Assembly (NCBI GenBank): GCA_030618065.1
Contig: JAUXEE010000182.1
Coordinates: 1 to 5,170, forward strand
Direction: 5' to 3'
From: Gemmatimonadota bacterium
GTDB lineage: Bacteria; Gemmatimonadota; Gemmatimonadetes; Longimicrobiales; Gaopeijiaceae
Length of the DNA: 5,170 bases
The position numbers were made by a program, and so were the translations under genes. Of the stretch, positions 1 through 5,170 are shown one piece after another (position 1 is the stretch's first letter; every line of letters begins with the position of its first letter). The notes below the pieces were generated by a model that saw only the letters and a program-made list of their open reading frames with translations, ran no database searches and was not told the DNA's origin.

Positions 1-3
1 GAG

Positions 4-900
4 TTACATCCCGATTGCGCTCAGGTTCAGCTTTCCGTCCTTCACCGGCGGACACCAGAAGTAGGCACCGGTGACGGGACGTGAGAACCGGAAGAGGGCA
101 TCCACGATTCCATCTTCCAGCCCGGACATGCGGGTGAGTTGGGCCTCGAAAGCGTCCAGGGAAGCGCCGAAGGCCACGAATTCGAGCCCTTCGCTGGTGG
201 CGTCGGCCCAAGGCATGGACCGGCGGATCACGAAGGCCTCGGGCTCGAAATCCTCCTGGGCCGTGCGTTTGACGTGGGCAGATTCGGGAGCGTCTTCCAA
301 CTCTTCATTGTCGCTCGCCCGGCGTCCGATCACGTGATCCCGCTCCTGGGCAGACATCCGGTCGAAGATGGATAGCTCGTGAACCCACCGTTGGGCCGCG
401 ACGAAGCTGGAGCCATCCATGGCCGGGCCGGCGGCGGTCACGACAGCGGCTTTCAAGGCATCTTCCCCTTCCGGATTTTCGGTACCGTCTTCGTATCCGC
501 TCAGGTCACGTCCCAGCCCATCAGGGGACACATCATGCTTGAAGCCGTCGATGACCTCATCCACACGGAAGGCTGGCGACAGGAGCCGTTTCAGATCGTT
601 GGCAGCTTGCACCAACTTCCCAGGATCGTCGCCCCGAAGCCAAATCCACAGAGCAGCCGGCGTGGCAGGAATGTCCACTCCCGGACCCACCATGCTTGGA
701 AAGGGGCGCAGTCCCTCCACGGCCTCTCCTAATGCCGAGACCACGGACTTGCCCAGGCCCACCACCATCCCCTCCCCGGCACCGTACTCCTTGAGCTTCT
801 CCAACCCTTTGGAGGGGTCAGCTCCGGGAATCAGGCCAAAGGTGAGGTAACGGCAGCATTGGGGAACAGGAAGGAGGATTCCCGGTTGAACGCTGTCCAT
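4..900 (-). CDS. DyP-type haem peroxidase, YfeX-like, cytoplasmic
   Basis: The 298-residue product is a dye-decolorizing (DyP) peroxidase, a haem b enzyme that oxidises substrates with hydrogen peroxide; its physiological substrate cannot be read from sequence. The family signature GXXDG is G135-YE-D138-G139 in the string GYEDGTENP, with D138 as the distal acid. The probable proximal haem ligand is H209 (AHVKR) and the distal arginine is R226 (IRRSMPW). Spacing of these residues and total length agree with YfeX-type enzymes of about 300 residues. S228 occupies the place where DypB enzymes have asparagine. There is no Tat or Sec signal peptide, so it should be cytoplasmic. The C-terminus stops soon after the conserved FWCPP segment, with no extra tail of the kind that targets DyP cargo to encapsulins. 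The ATG at 898-900 lies one base after the helicase stop and has an AGGAGT ribosome site 7 nt upstream, so it is probably co-transcribed and translationally coupled to the helicase. Family assignment is secure; the subclass is likely. Confidence 0.93.
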   Translation of the reverse strand: MDSVQPGILLPVPQCCRYLTFGLIPGADPSKGLEKLKEYGAGEGMVVGLGKSVVSALGEAVEGLRPFPSMVGPGVDIPATPAALWIWLRGDDPGKLVQAANDLKRLLSPAFRVDEVIDGFKHDVSPDGLGRDLSGYEDGTENPEGEDALKAAVVTAAGPAMDGSSFVAAQRWVHELSIFDRMSAQERDHVIGRRASDNEELEDAPESAHVKRTAQEDFEPEAFVIRRSMPWADATSEGLEFVAFGASLDAFEAQLTRMSGLEDGIVDALFRFSRPVTGAYFWCPPVKDGKLNLSAIGM

Positions 901-901
901 A

Positions 902-2170
902 TCATGACTCCTGACTCAGTTTCAGAATACGATCCAACTCCTCGGAGCTCAGCTTGTCATCGAGGCGGGAGCCCAGCCCCAAGGGGGCCCGGGAACGAGC
1001 GCCCCGTCGGCTTGGGGCCCGATCCTCTCGAACGGGCGTCCCAGCGTAGTCGAACTCCGGCAGGTGGACCCGTTCCAGGCTGCGGCCCAGATGATACTCC
1101 AGGGATTTGAAGGCTCCGTAATCAGCAGCTGTGAGGAAAGTCACCGCCGTACCCGTGGCCCCGGCCCGCCCCGTTCGTCCGATGCGGTGCACGTAGTCCT
1201 CGGGGTCCAAGGGTACGTCATAGTTCACGACGTGGGTGATTCCCTCCACATCCAAACCCCTCTGGGCGATGTCGGTAGCCACCAGGACTCGGGTTTTGCC
1301 GTCGGAAAAACGCTCGAGGGCCCTGGTCCTGTGACGCATCTGCCGATCAGAATGCAGGGCGTCCGCCCGGATTCCGGTCTGCTCCAGTCGAGCCGTGAGG
1401 GTGTCGGCCCCCACCTTCGTCCGGCAAAACACCAGGACCTGATTCCAGTCGGATTCCTCCAGAAGTTTGAGAAGAAGGTCCGGCTTCTTCTCCGGCTTTA
1501 CCGAGTACACGATTTCAGTGATGCCCTCAGCGGTGGTCCCCGACGGCGCCGCCTCCAGCCAAACAGCCTCTTTCGTGAGTTGGAGAGCCAACGCGTGCAC
1601 TCCATTGGGCATAGTGGCGGAGAAAAGCATCACCTGTGGCTTCCCTCTGATCCCTCTGCGGACATCCTCGATCTGGGGCCGAAAACCCATATCCAGCATC
1701 CGATCGGCTTCGTCCAGAATAAGGGTCTGGAGACCGGCGAGGTTCACCCGGCGTTTTCCCATATGGTCGATGAAGCGCCCCGGGGTCGCCACGATGATCT
1801 CCATACCGCTGCTCAAAGCTTCCTCCTGGGGACCGTATGCCACTCCCCCCACGATGGACGCCACCCGAACAGAGGTGCCCTTGGCAAGGGCTTCAGTATC
1901 CTCCGCCACCTGTTGAGCCAGCTCCCGGGTTGGGCAGAGAACCAGGACCTGAAGCCCTCCTCCGACCTGGATCTTCTCCAGACACGGGATCATGAAAGCC
2001 CCCGTTTTTCCCGTCCCGGTTTGGGCGACACCCACGATATCCTTCCCCTGAAGGGCAGCGGGAATGGCTTTCCATTGGATGGGGGTGGGCTCTATCCACC
2101 CCAACGCCTCCACTGCCGCCAACTGCTCTTCAGACAGCAACAATTCCCTGAACAATTCCACCTTCGACAA
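902..2170 (-). CDS. DEAD-box ATP-dependent RNA helicase, RhlE type
   Basis: A DEAD-box RNA helicase, which unwinds RNA duplexes with ATP in ribosome assembly or RNA decay. Counting from the chosen start (422 residues), the motifs run in order: Q motif around 25-32 ending in Q32, motif I AQTGTGKT 49-56, Ia PTRELA 80-85, Ib TPGR 129-132, II DEAD 153-156, III SAT 184-186, V ATDIAQRGLD 298-307 (Q where most members have A), VI HRIGRTGR 328-335. The phrase after DEAD (RMLDMGF) and the short Arg-rich tail near 381-402 fit the RhlE subgroup. I chose the TTG at 2168-2170 because a GGAGG lies exactly 6 nt upstream and the product then begins at the usual distance from the Q motif. An in-frame ATG at 2222-2224 would add 18 residues but has no ribosome site, only an A/T-rich stretch before it. 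A GTG three codons downstream of the TTG is less well spaced. The gene leads a two-gene unit with the peroxidase. The family is certain; the start is about two-thirds sure; the precise RNA target is unknown. Confidence 0.92.
   Translation of the reverse strand: MSKVELFRELLLSEEQLAAVEALGWIEPTPIQWKAIPAALQGKDIVGVAQTGTGKTGAFMIPCLEKIQVGGGLQVLVLCPTRELAQQVAEDTEALAKGTSVRVASIVGGVAYGPQEEALSSGMEIIVATPGRFIDHMGKRRVNLAGLQTLILDEADRMLDMGFRPQIEDVRRGIRGKPQVMLFSATMPNGVHALALQLTKEAVWLEAAPSGTTAEGITEIVYSVKPEKKPDLLLKLLEESDWNQVLVFCRTKVGADTLTARLEQTGIRADALHSDRQMRHRTRALERFSDGKTRVLVATDIAQRGLDVEGITHVVNYDVPLDPEDYVHRIGRTGRAGATGTAVTFLTAADYGAFKSLEYHLGRSLERVHLPEFDYAGTPVREDRAPSRRGARSRAPLGLGSRLDDKLSSEELDRILKLSQES
907..912 (-). 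promoter_or_regulatory. Ribosome binding site of the DyP peroxidase gene
   Basis: On the minus strand this reads AGGAGT, 7 nt before the ATG at 898-900. It lies wholly inside the last codons of the helicase gene, whose TGA stop is at 902-904. The arrangement TGA-T-ATG lets a ribosome finishing the helicase restart on the peroxidase. It supports this ATG rather than the out-of-frame ATG at 903-905. Confidence 0.75.
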
Positions 2171-2176
2171 CGAGAA

Positions 2177-2181
2177 CCTCC
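2177..2181 (-). promoter_or_regulatory. GGAGG ribosome binding site deciding a TTG start for the helicase
   Basis: Minus-strand GGAGG sits 6 nt before the TTG at 2168-2170. It is the only good Shine-Dalgarno sequence near the 5' end of this gene; the upstream ATG at 2222-2224 is preceded by AAATTAA. This favours a 422-residue product over a 440-residue one. Confidence 0.6.
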
Positions 2182-2257
2182 AATTCAGAAATGGCCTCTT
2201 TTCGGCCGCAGACCCTATAGCCATTTAATTTACCGATTTTTCGGGAACGCCGCGCAG

Positions 2258-2312
2258 TGGACCCAACCGAGAGGAAGGGTTTAATTGCTGCCTCGGGGCC
2301 CGTCCGCATAAT
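2258..2312 (+). promoter_or_regulatory. Candidate promoter(s) of the phosphatase-kinase operon
   Basis: Two weak sigma70-like arrangements face the phosphatase gene. The first is TGGACC (2258-2263), a 16-nt spacer, then TTTAAT (2280-2285, five of six consensus bases), which would start RNA near 2292. The second is TTGCTG (2285-2290), a 16-nt spacer, then CATAAT (2307-2312, five of six), which would start near 2319. These A/T-rich patches stand out in a GC-rich background and lie in the only divergent intergenic segment of the window. The choice between them is inference. No convincing minus-strand promoter for the helicase was found here. Confidence 0.3.
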
Positions 2313-2333
2313 GGGGGTCCGTCCGCAGAATGG
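2296..2333 (+). repeat. Two-copy 19-bp tandem repeat in the operon leader
   Basis: Two adjacent 19-bp units, GGGCCCGTCCGCATAATGG (2296-2314) and GGGTCCGTCCGCAGAATGG (2315-2333), match at 17 of 19 positions with no gap between them. They lie 44-81 bases upstream of the phosphatase ATG. Depending on which promoter is used they overlap the -10 region or lie in the 5' untranslated leader. They could be paired regulator-binding sites, an RNA element, or a replication-slippage product; the sequence alone does not decide. Confidence 0.75.
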
Positions 2334-2338
2334 AAGAG

Positions 2339-2350
2339 TGACCCCGGTCA
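2339..2350. promoter_or_regulatory. Short palindrome TGACC-CC-GGTCA upstream of the phosphatase RBS
   Basis: A perfect 5-bp inverted repeat (TGACC and GGTCA) separated by two bases lies between the 19-bp tandem repeat and the ribosome binding site. A two-base loop is too tight for a good RNA hairpin, so if functional it is more likely a protein-binding operator. It may be chance. Confidence 0.25.
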
Positions 2351-2360
2351 ACCGCCAAAA

Positions 2361-2366
2361 AGGAGG
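2361..2366 (+). promoter_or_regulatory. Ribosome binding site of the phosphatase gene
   Basis: AGGAGG, followed by 10 nt, precedes the ATG at 2377-2379. It fixes this start. The same frame is open upstream to a GTG at 2257, but the extra 40 residues have no family support and would cover the putative promoter and the tandem repeat. Confidence 0.8.
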
Positions 2367-2376
2367 AAGATCACAC

Positions 2377-2871
2377 ATGTCCAAAGAGATCTCCGTCCTC
2401 TTCGTGTGTCTCGGCAACATCTGCCGCTCTCCCCTGGCCGAGGGTGTCTTTCGGCATATCCTGGACGAGAAAGGGCTCTCGGATCGGTTCCGGGTGGACT
2501 CGGCCGGGACCGGAAGCTGGCACGTGGGGGAGAGCCCTGATCATCGATCAACCCGGAGCGCAGCCACCCATGGCGTGACCCTCACCGGTCATGCCCGGCA
2601 GATCCAACCCGAGGATTTCCACCGCTTCGACCACATCGTGGCCATGGACCAATCCAACCTGTCCCATTTACAGCGATACCTGGAGGGTGTCGGAGGCGAG
2701 GTAACTCTTTCCCTCCTCAGGGAATTCGATCCCCAGGGGGGCCCGGACGCCGAGGTTCCGGACCCTTACTACGGCGGCCCGAATGGATTCGAGGAGGTCT
2801 ACGACATGGTGGATCGGTCCTGCAGGGAGTTCCTGGATCATATCCTCGAAGAGGATGGGACAGGGGAATGA
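2377..2871 (+). CDS. Low-molecular-weight protein-tyrosine-phosphatase family; probable ribulosamine/erythrulosamine phosphatase
   Basis: The 164-residue product is a complete single-domain LMW-PTP, the usual family size. The phosphate-binding loop is near the N-terminus in VCLGNICRSP, giving catalytic cysteine C11, backup C16, R17 and S18 (CX5RS). The general acid is D129 in DPYYGG. The CLGNICRSP loop separates it from the related arsenate reductases, which usually read CTGNSCRS. There is no signal peptide or membrane segment, so it is cytosolic. It starts at the ATG at 2377, backed by a strong ribosome site, and its stop overlaps the start of the next gene (ATGA, 2868-2871). The partner encodes a fructosamine-3-kinase-family kinase. 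In bacteria with this gene pair the phosphatase homologue has been shown to act on protein-bound ribulosamine 5-phosphate and erythrulosamine 4-phosphate, so a role in protein deglycation is more likely here than tyrosine-phosphate signalling or capsule control (no polysaccharide genes are nearby). The family is certain; the substrate is inferred from context. Confidence 0.93.
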   Translation: MSKEISVLFVCLGNICRSPLAEGVFRHILDEKGLSDRFRVDSAGTGSWHVGESPDHRSTRSAATHGVTLTGHARQIQPEDFHRFDHIVAMDQSNLSHLQRYLEGVGGEVTLSLLREFDPQGGPDAEVPDPYYGGPNGFEEVYDMVDRSCREFLDHILEEDGTGE

Positions 2872-3806
2872 CCCTTCCCGCCTCCGTCCTACAGGGCGTC
2901 GAATCGGCTCTCGAAGCCGCCTCGGGAAAAGGGGTCAGCATCAGTGGCACTGCGCCGTTGGGAGGAGGGTGCATCAATCCTTCAGCGAAATTGGAGGCAG
3001 ACACCGGGGAGCACTATTTCCTGAAATGGAACCCGGCCTCCCCACCGGAGATGTTCCAGGCTGAAGCCGATGGACTCGGGGCGCTGGCCGGACCCGGCGC
3101 CCTCCGAATCCCGGAGATCCTCGGGCGGGGCGGAATGGGAACCCCCGTGGAACCCGGCTGGCTCCTTCTGGAGTTCATCCCCCGGGGACACCCCGGCCCC
3201 GACTACGGCGCGCGCTTGGGAGAAGGTCTGGCAGAACTCCACGCTTCGGCGCTGACGACCCCCGACCCCGGGGAGGGAGCTCCCTACGGGTGGAGTCAGG
3301 ACAACTTCATCGGGTCCCTACCCCAGGAGAACGATCCGTCCGACGACTGGATCACCTTTTGGCGGGAACGGCGACTGAATCCTCAACTCCGTTTGGCCAG
3401 GGACCGGGGCCATTTCACTGGCCGTAGCGGCCAGGTCCTGGATAGGCTCCTGGCACGGCTGGAGGAGGTCATGGCCGGCTCCAGGGCGGAGGGCCCAGCC
3501 CTCCTCCATGGAGATCTGTGGAGCGGAAACTTTTATGCTGGACCCAACGGGGAGCCGGTCCTCATCGACCCGGCCGTATACCGGGGAGCGGGTGAAGTGG
3601 ACCTGGCCATGATGGAGCTCTTCGGGAGCTTTCCCCGGGGTTTCAGGGAGGGGTATGGGAGCAGACGAAAGCTGGCCCCGGAGTATGACGCCTTCCGCCG
3701 GGACCTCTACCAGCTCTACTACCTCCTGGTTCACGTGAACCTCTTCGGAGGAAGCTACGTGTCAGGGTCTTTGGCCGCAGCCGAGAGCGCGCTGCGCGGG
3801 GCCTGA
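2868..3806 (+). CDS. Fructosamine-3-kinase family protein (ketosamine kinase, protein deglycation)
   Basis: The 312-residue product belongs to the fructosamine kinase / ketosamine-3-kinase family, small protein-kinase-fold enzymes that phosphorylate the third carbon of sugar adducts on protein amines so the adduct falls off. Visible elements: glycine-rich loop GGGCIN 32-37 with C35, ATP-anchoring K53 in FLKW, probable helix-C glutamate E66, the family string YGWSQDNFIGS 140-150, WITFWRERRLNPQL 161-174, catalytic loop HGDLWSGN 214-221 with base D216 and N221, and metal-binding D234 in LIDPA. All catalytic residues are present and the length is slightly above the usual 285-310. The ATG overlaps the phosphatase stop by 4 bases (ATGA), indicating coupled translation; purine-rich sequence inside the end of the phosphatase gene precedes it. 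Bacterial members mostly prefer ribulosamines and erythrulosamines over fructosamines, so those are the likely substrates. C35 matches the P-loop cysteine that mediates redox control in plant and human relatives. The stop codon lies inside a strong hairpin shared with the convergent gene. Confidence 0.92.
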   Translation: MTLPASVLQGVESALEAASGKGVSISGTAPLGGGCINPSAKLEADTGEHYFLKWNPASPPEMFQAEADGLGALAGPGALRIPEILGRGGMGTPVEPGWLLLEFIPRGHPGPDYGARLGEGLAELHASALTTPDPGEGAPYGWSQDNFIGSLPQENDPSDDWITFWRERRLNPQLRLARDRGHFTGRSGQVLDRLLARLEEVMAGSRAEGPALLHGDLWSGNFYAGPNGEPVLIDPAVYRGAGEVDLAMMELFGSFPRGFREGYGSRRKLAPEYDAFRRDLYQLYYLLVHVNLFGGSYVSGSLAAAESALRGA

Positions 3807-3831
3807 TGCCCTACAGGGCGCCAGGCCCCGC
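3796..3831. terminator. Compound GC-rich hairpin between convergent genes, possible bidirectional terminator
   Basis: GCGGGGCCTG (3796-3805) pairs perfectly with CAGGCCCCGC (3822-3831), a 10-bp stem. Inside it, after an A-C mismatch and a G-U wobble, GCCC (3808-3811) pairs with GGGC (3816-3819) around a TACA loop. The kinase stop codon (3804-3806) is in the left arm, and the aminotransferase stop (3837-3839) is 5 bases beyond the right arm. The position between two converging genes suggests it ends transcription both ways. No T-run follows on either strand, so it is not a canonical intrinsic terminator; it may instead assist Rho or protect mRNA 3' ends. Confidence 0.5.
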
Positions 3832-3836
3832 CCCGG

Positions 3837-5027
3837 CTAAAGCGTCCCCACCGCCCGGGCCAACCTCCTGATGGCCTCCTTGAGGAGTTCGTCCGAGGTG
3901 GCGTAGCTCATCCTCACGTACCGATCCTCCCCGAAGGCCACCCCAGGAACCATGGCGATCTCGGCCTCTTCCAGGAGCCAGGTACAGACGGCGCTGGAGT
4001 CGGGCATCCCTTCTCTGAAAAGAGAGTCCACACGGAAGAAGAGGTAAAAGGCTCCATTGGGTTTCACGTAGGAGAGGCCCGGCAGAAGCTCATCGAAAAG
4101 GCCTGTGACCAGGTCCCTCCTTCGGCGGAAAGCCTCCACCATCCTCTTTACCTCGACCTCGGCCCGCTTCGTTTCTACATAGGCAGCCAGAGCGGCTTCC
4201 TGGGCCGGCGAGGACGGATTGGACGTGGTATGGCTCTGGAAGGCCGACATCTTCTTTGCCAGATCCACCGAGGAGTAGGAGAATCCGATTCGCCACCCCG
4301 TCATTGCGAAGGCCTTGGAAACGCCATCAATAAGGACAAAAGGACCGAGGGACTCCTGTGGAAGGTCGAGGATTCCGCTTGCGGGGCCATCATCCGCGAA
4401 ATTGATATACCTGTAGATCTCGTCTGCCAGGAGCCAAACTCCTCGGTCCCGGGCCCATTCCACCACGGCTTTGAGCTCTTCGAGGGAGTACACACCCCCA
4501 CTGGGGTTGGATGGGGAACAGAGAATGAGTCCCTTTGTCCGATCCGAGTAGGCCGATTCGAGATCTTCGGGAGTCAACCGAAAGTCCCGGTCCTCAGTGC
4601 CCGACACGAACACGGGCTCGGCTCTTGAAAGAGTCACCATCTGGGGATAGGAGGTCCAATAGGGTGAGGCGATGAGAACCTCATCACCGGGACCAAAAAG
4701 GGAAAAGCAGGCGTTGAAAAGCGAATGCTTCGCGCCGTTGCTTACTACGACGCCATTCCAATCCACCTCTTTCCCGAAGCGCATCTGGAGATCTTTGGCG
4801 ATGGCTTGGCGTAACTGAGGGGTCCCAGGGGCAGGAGTATATCGGGTCTTTCCTTCCCTGATCCCCTGGACGGCTGCGTCAGAGATCCACTCGGGCGTAT
4901 CGAAGTCGGGTTCACCGGCACCAAGGTTGATAATGTCCCGGCCCTCAGCCTTGAGCTGTTTGGCCAGGGAGCTTACGGCGATGGTGGCCGAAGGCTGGAG
5001 GCGCTGGATGTTCTGTGAGAATTCCAA
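3837..5027 (-). CDS. aspC: Aspartate aminotransferase, class I-beta (PLP-dependent)
   Basis: A fold-type I, class I aminotransferase that moves the amino group between aspartate/oxaloacetate and glutamate/2-oxoglutarate in the cytosol. From the chosen start it has 396 residues, the normal size. Visible landmarks: the N-terminal PSATIAV and GAGEPDFDTPE strings (12-46) typical of the Thermus-like I-beta group, K100 in SNGAKHSLFN at the place used for distal carboxylate recognition in that group, the SPYW segment 121-124, N174 in SPSNPSGG, D202 and Y205 in ADEIY, the PLP-binding K238 in GVSKAFAMTGWRIGF, R246, and the substrate carboxylate-binding R372 in YVRMSYATS. The start is a TTG at 5025-5027 with GGAGGAG 6 nt upstream. 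An in-frame TTG at 5100-5102 would add 25 residues of no family likeness and overlaps a promoter-like -10. Some enzymes of this group also use prephenate, which sequence alone cannot exclude. It is convergent to the kinase gene and no other aspartate-pathway gene is in view. Confidence 0.92.
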   Translation of the reverse strand: MEFSQNIQRLQPSATIAVSSLAKQLKAEGRDIINLGAGEPDFDTPEWISDAAVQGIREGKTRYTPAPGTPQLRQAIAKDLQMRFGKEVDWNGVVVSNGAKHSLFNACFSLFGPGDEVLIASPYWTSYPQMVTLSRAEPVFVSGTEDRDFRLTPEDLESAYSDRTKGLILCSPSNPSGGVYSLEELKAVVEWARDRGVWLLADEIYRYINFADDGPASGILDLPQESLGPFVLIDGVSKAFAMTGWRIGFSYSSVDLAKKMSAFQSHTTSNPSSPAQEAALAAYVETKRAEVEVKRMVEAFRRRRDLVTGLFDELLPGLSYVKPNGAFYLFFRVDSLFREGMPDSSAVCTWLLEEAEIAMVPGVAFGEDRYVRMSYATSDELLKEAIRRLARAVGTL

Positions 5028-5033
5028 AGGGGA

Positions 5034-5040
5034 CTCCTCC
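5034..5040 (-). promoter_or_regulatory. GGAGGAG ribosome binding site deciding a TTG start for the aminotransferase
   Basis: Minus-strand GGAGGAG lies 6 nt before the TTG at 5025-5027, the same spacing as for the helicase. No ATG or GTG start is available near the conserved N-terminus, so this TTG is the best start. Confidence 0.7.
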
Positions 5041-5099
5041 TGTCTGTTATTGATAGCGGGGATACTTTCTTTCTCTCCCCTTCCACTCTTCAGGGGTCT

Positions 5100-5130
5100 C
5101 AAATACCAACTCGCGGGAGGGGGAAGTCAA
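5100..5130 (-). promoter_or_regulatory. Candidate promoter of the aminotransferase gene
   Basis: On the minus strand TTGACT (5125-5130, five of six bases of the -35 consensus) is followed by a 19-nt spacer and TATTTG (5100-5105) preceded by TGG, an extended -10 pattern. RNA would start near 5093, leaving a leader of about 65 nt. The -10 is weak and the spacer long, so this is tentative. If real, it rules out translation from the upstream TTG at 5100-5102. Confidence 0.35.
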
Positions 5131-5170
5131 GGCAAACTCCGGTCACTTCACCCGACTCCACCTTCGCCCC

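Noticed and set aside
419..850. A 143-codon open frame on the plus strand opposite the peroxidase gene
   Set aside because: Antisense to a well-supported DyP gene; Ser/Pro/Arg-rich composition typical of a shadow frame and no family resemblance.
4..900. DyP peroxidase as encapsulin cargo
   Set aside because: The protein ends soon after the conserved core with no targeting tail, and no encapsulin shell gene is in the window.
1064..2284. A 406-codon open frame on the plus strand opposite the helicase gene
   Set aside because: It is antisense to a clear DEAD-box gene, has no recognisable domain and is rich in Gly, His, Pro and Arg as expected of a GC-rich shadow frame. Its first codons have no good ribosome site.
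2257..2376. A 40-residue N-terminal extension of the phosphatase from GTG at 2257
   Set aside because: Family members begin just before the catalytic loop, the ATG at 2377 has a strong ribosome site, and the extension would translate through the likely promoter and tandem repeat.
2377..2871. Arsenate reductase or capsule-regulating Wzb phosphatase as the identity of the small phosphatase
   Set aside because: The catalytic loop has CLGNICRSP and the DPYY acid motif of LMW-PTPs, unlike ArsC, and no polysaccharide or tyrosine-kinase genes are nearby. The coupled kinase points to deglycation.
2889..3820. Ten-base direct repeat CTACAGGGCG near both ends of the kinase gene (2889-2898 and 3811-3820)
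   Set aside because: Several 10-base repeats are expected by chance in a window of this size. There is no transposase, flanking structure or composition shift to suggest an insertion.

Overview
The window comes from a GC-rich bacterium. The genes are tightly packed, Shine-Dalgarno sequences of the GGAGG type are strong, and two genes appear to start at TTG. All proteins are bacterial cytoplasmic families. The sequence does not settle the phylum: the aspartate aminotransferase resembles the Thermus-type (class I-beta) enzymes, but that subgroup is widespread. No tRNA, rRNA, CRISPR array, insertion sequence or phage gene is visible, and no stretch over 300 bases lacks a gene.

Layout: (1) Bases 4-2170, minus strand, hold a two-gene unit. 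A DEAD-box RNA helicase of RhlE type is followed by a YfeX-like DyP-type haem peroxidase. The helicase stop and the peroxidase start are one base apart (TGA-T-ATG), so translation is probably coupled. (2) Bases 2171-2376 hold the helicase start region and a divergent intergenic segment, with weak promoter candidates, a 19-nt tandem repeat and a small palindrome. (3) Bases 2377-3806, plus strand, hold a two-gene operon: a low-molecular-weight protein-tyrosine-phosphatase homologue overlaps by 4 bases a fructosamine-3-kinase-family kinase. (4) Bases 3796-3831 form a strong compound hairpin between the convergent kinase and aminotransferase genes. (5) Bases 3837-5027, minus strand, encode a PLP-dependent aspartate aminotransferase, preceded by a leader and a candidate promoter. 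(6) Bases 5103-5170 hold no recognisable gene.

The most interesting unit is the plus-strand operon. Bacterial fructosamine-3-kinase homologues are known to phosphorylate protein-bound ribulosamines and erythrulosamines, and LMW-PTP homologues encoded beside them can dephosphorylate the 5-phosphate or 4-phosphate forms. Together the two enzymes would make a protein-repair (deglycation) pathway that removes adducts formed by ribose 5-phosphate and erythrose 4-phosphate. The phosphatase is therefore likely to be misnamed if annotated only as a tyrosine phosphatase. The kinase also keeps the P-loop cysteine that acts as a redox switch in eukaryotic relatives.
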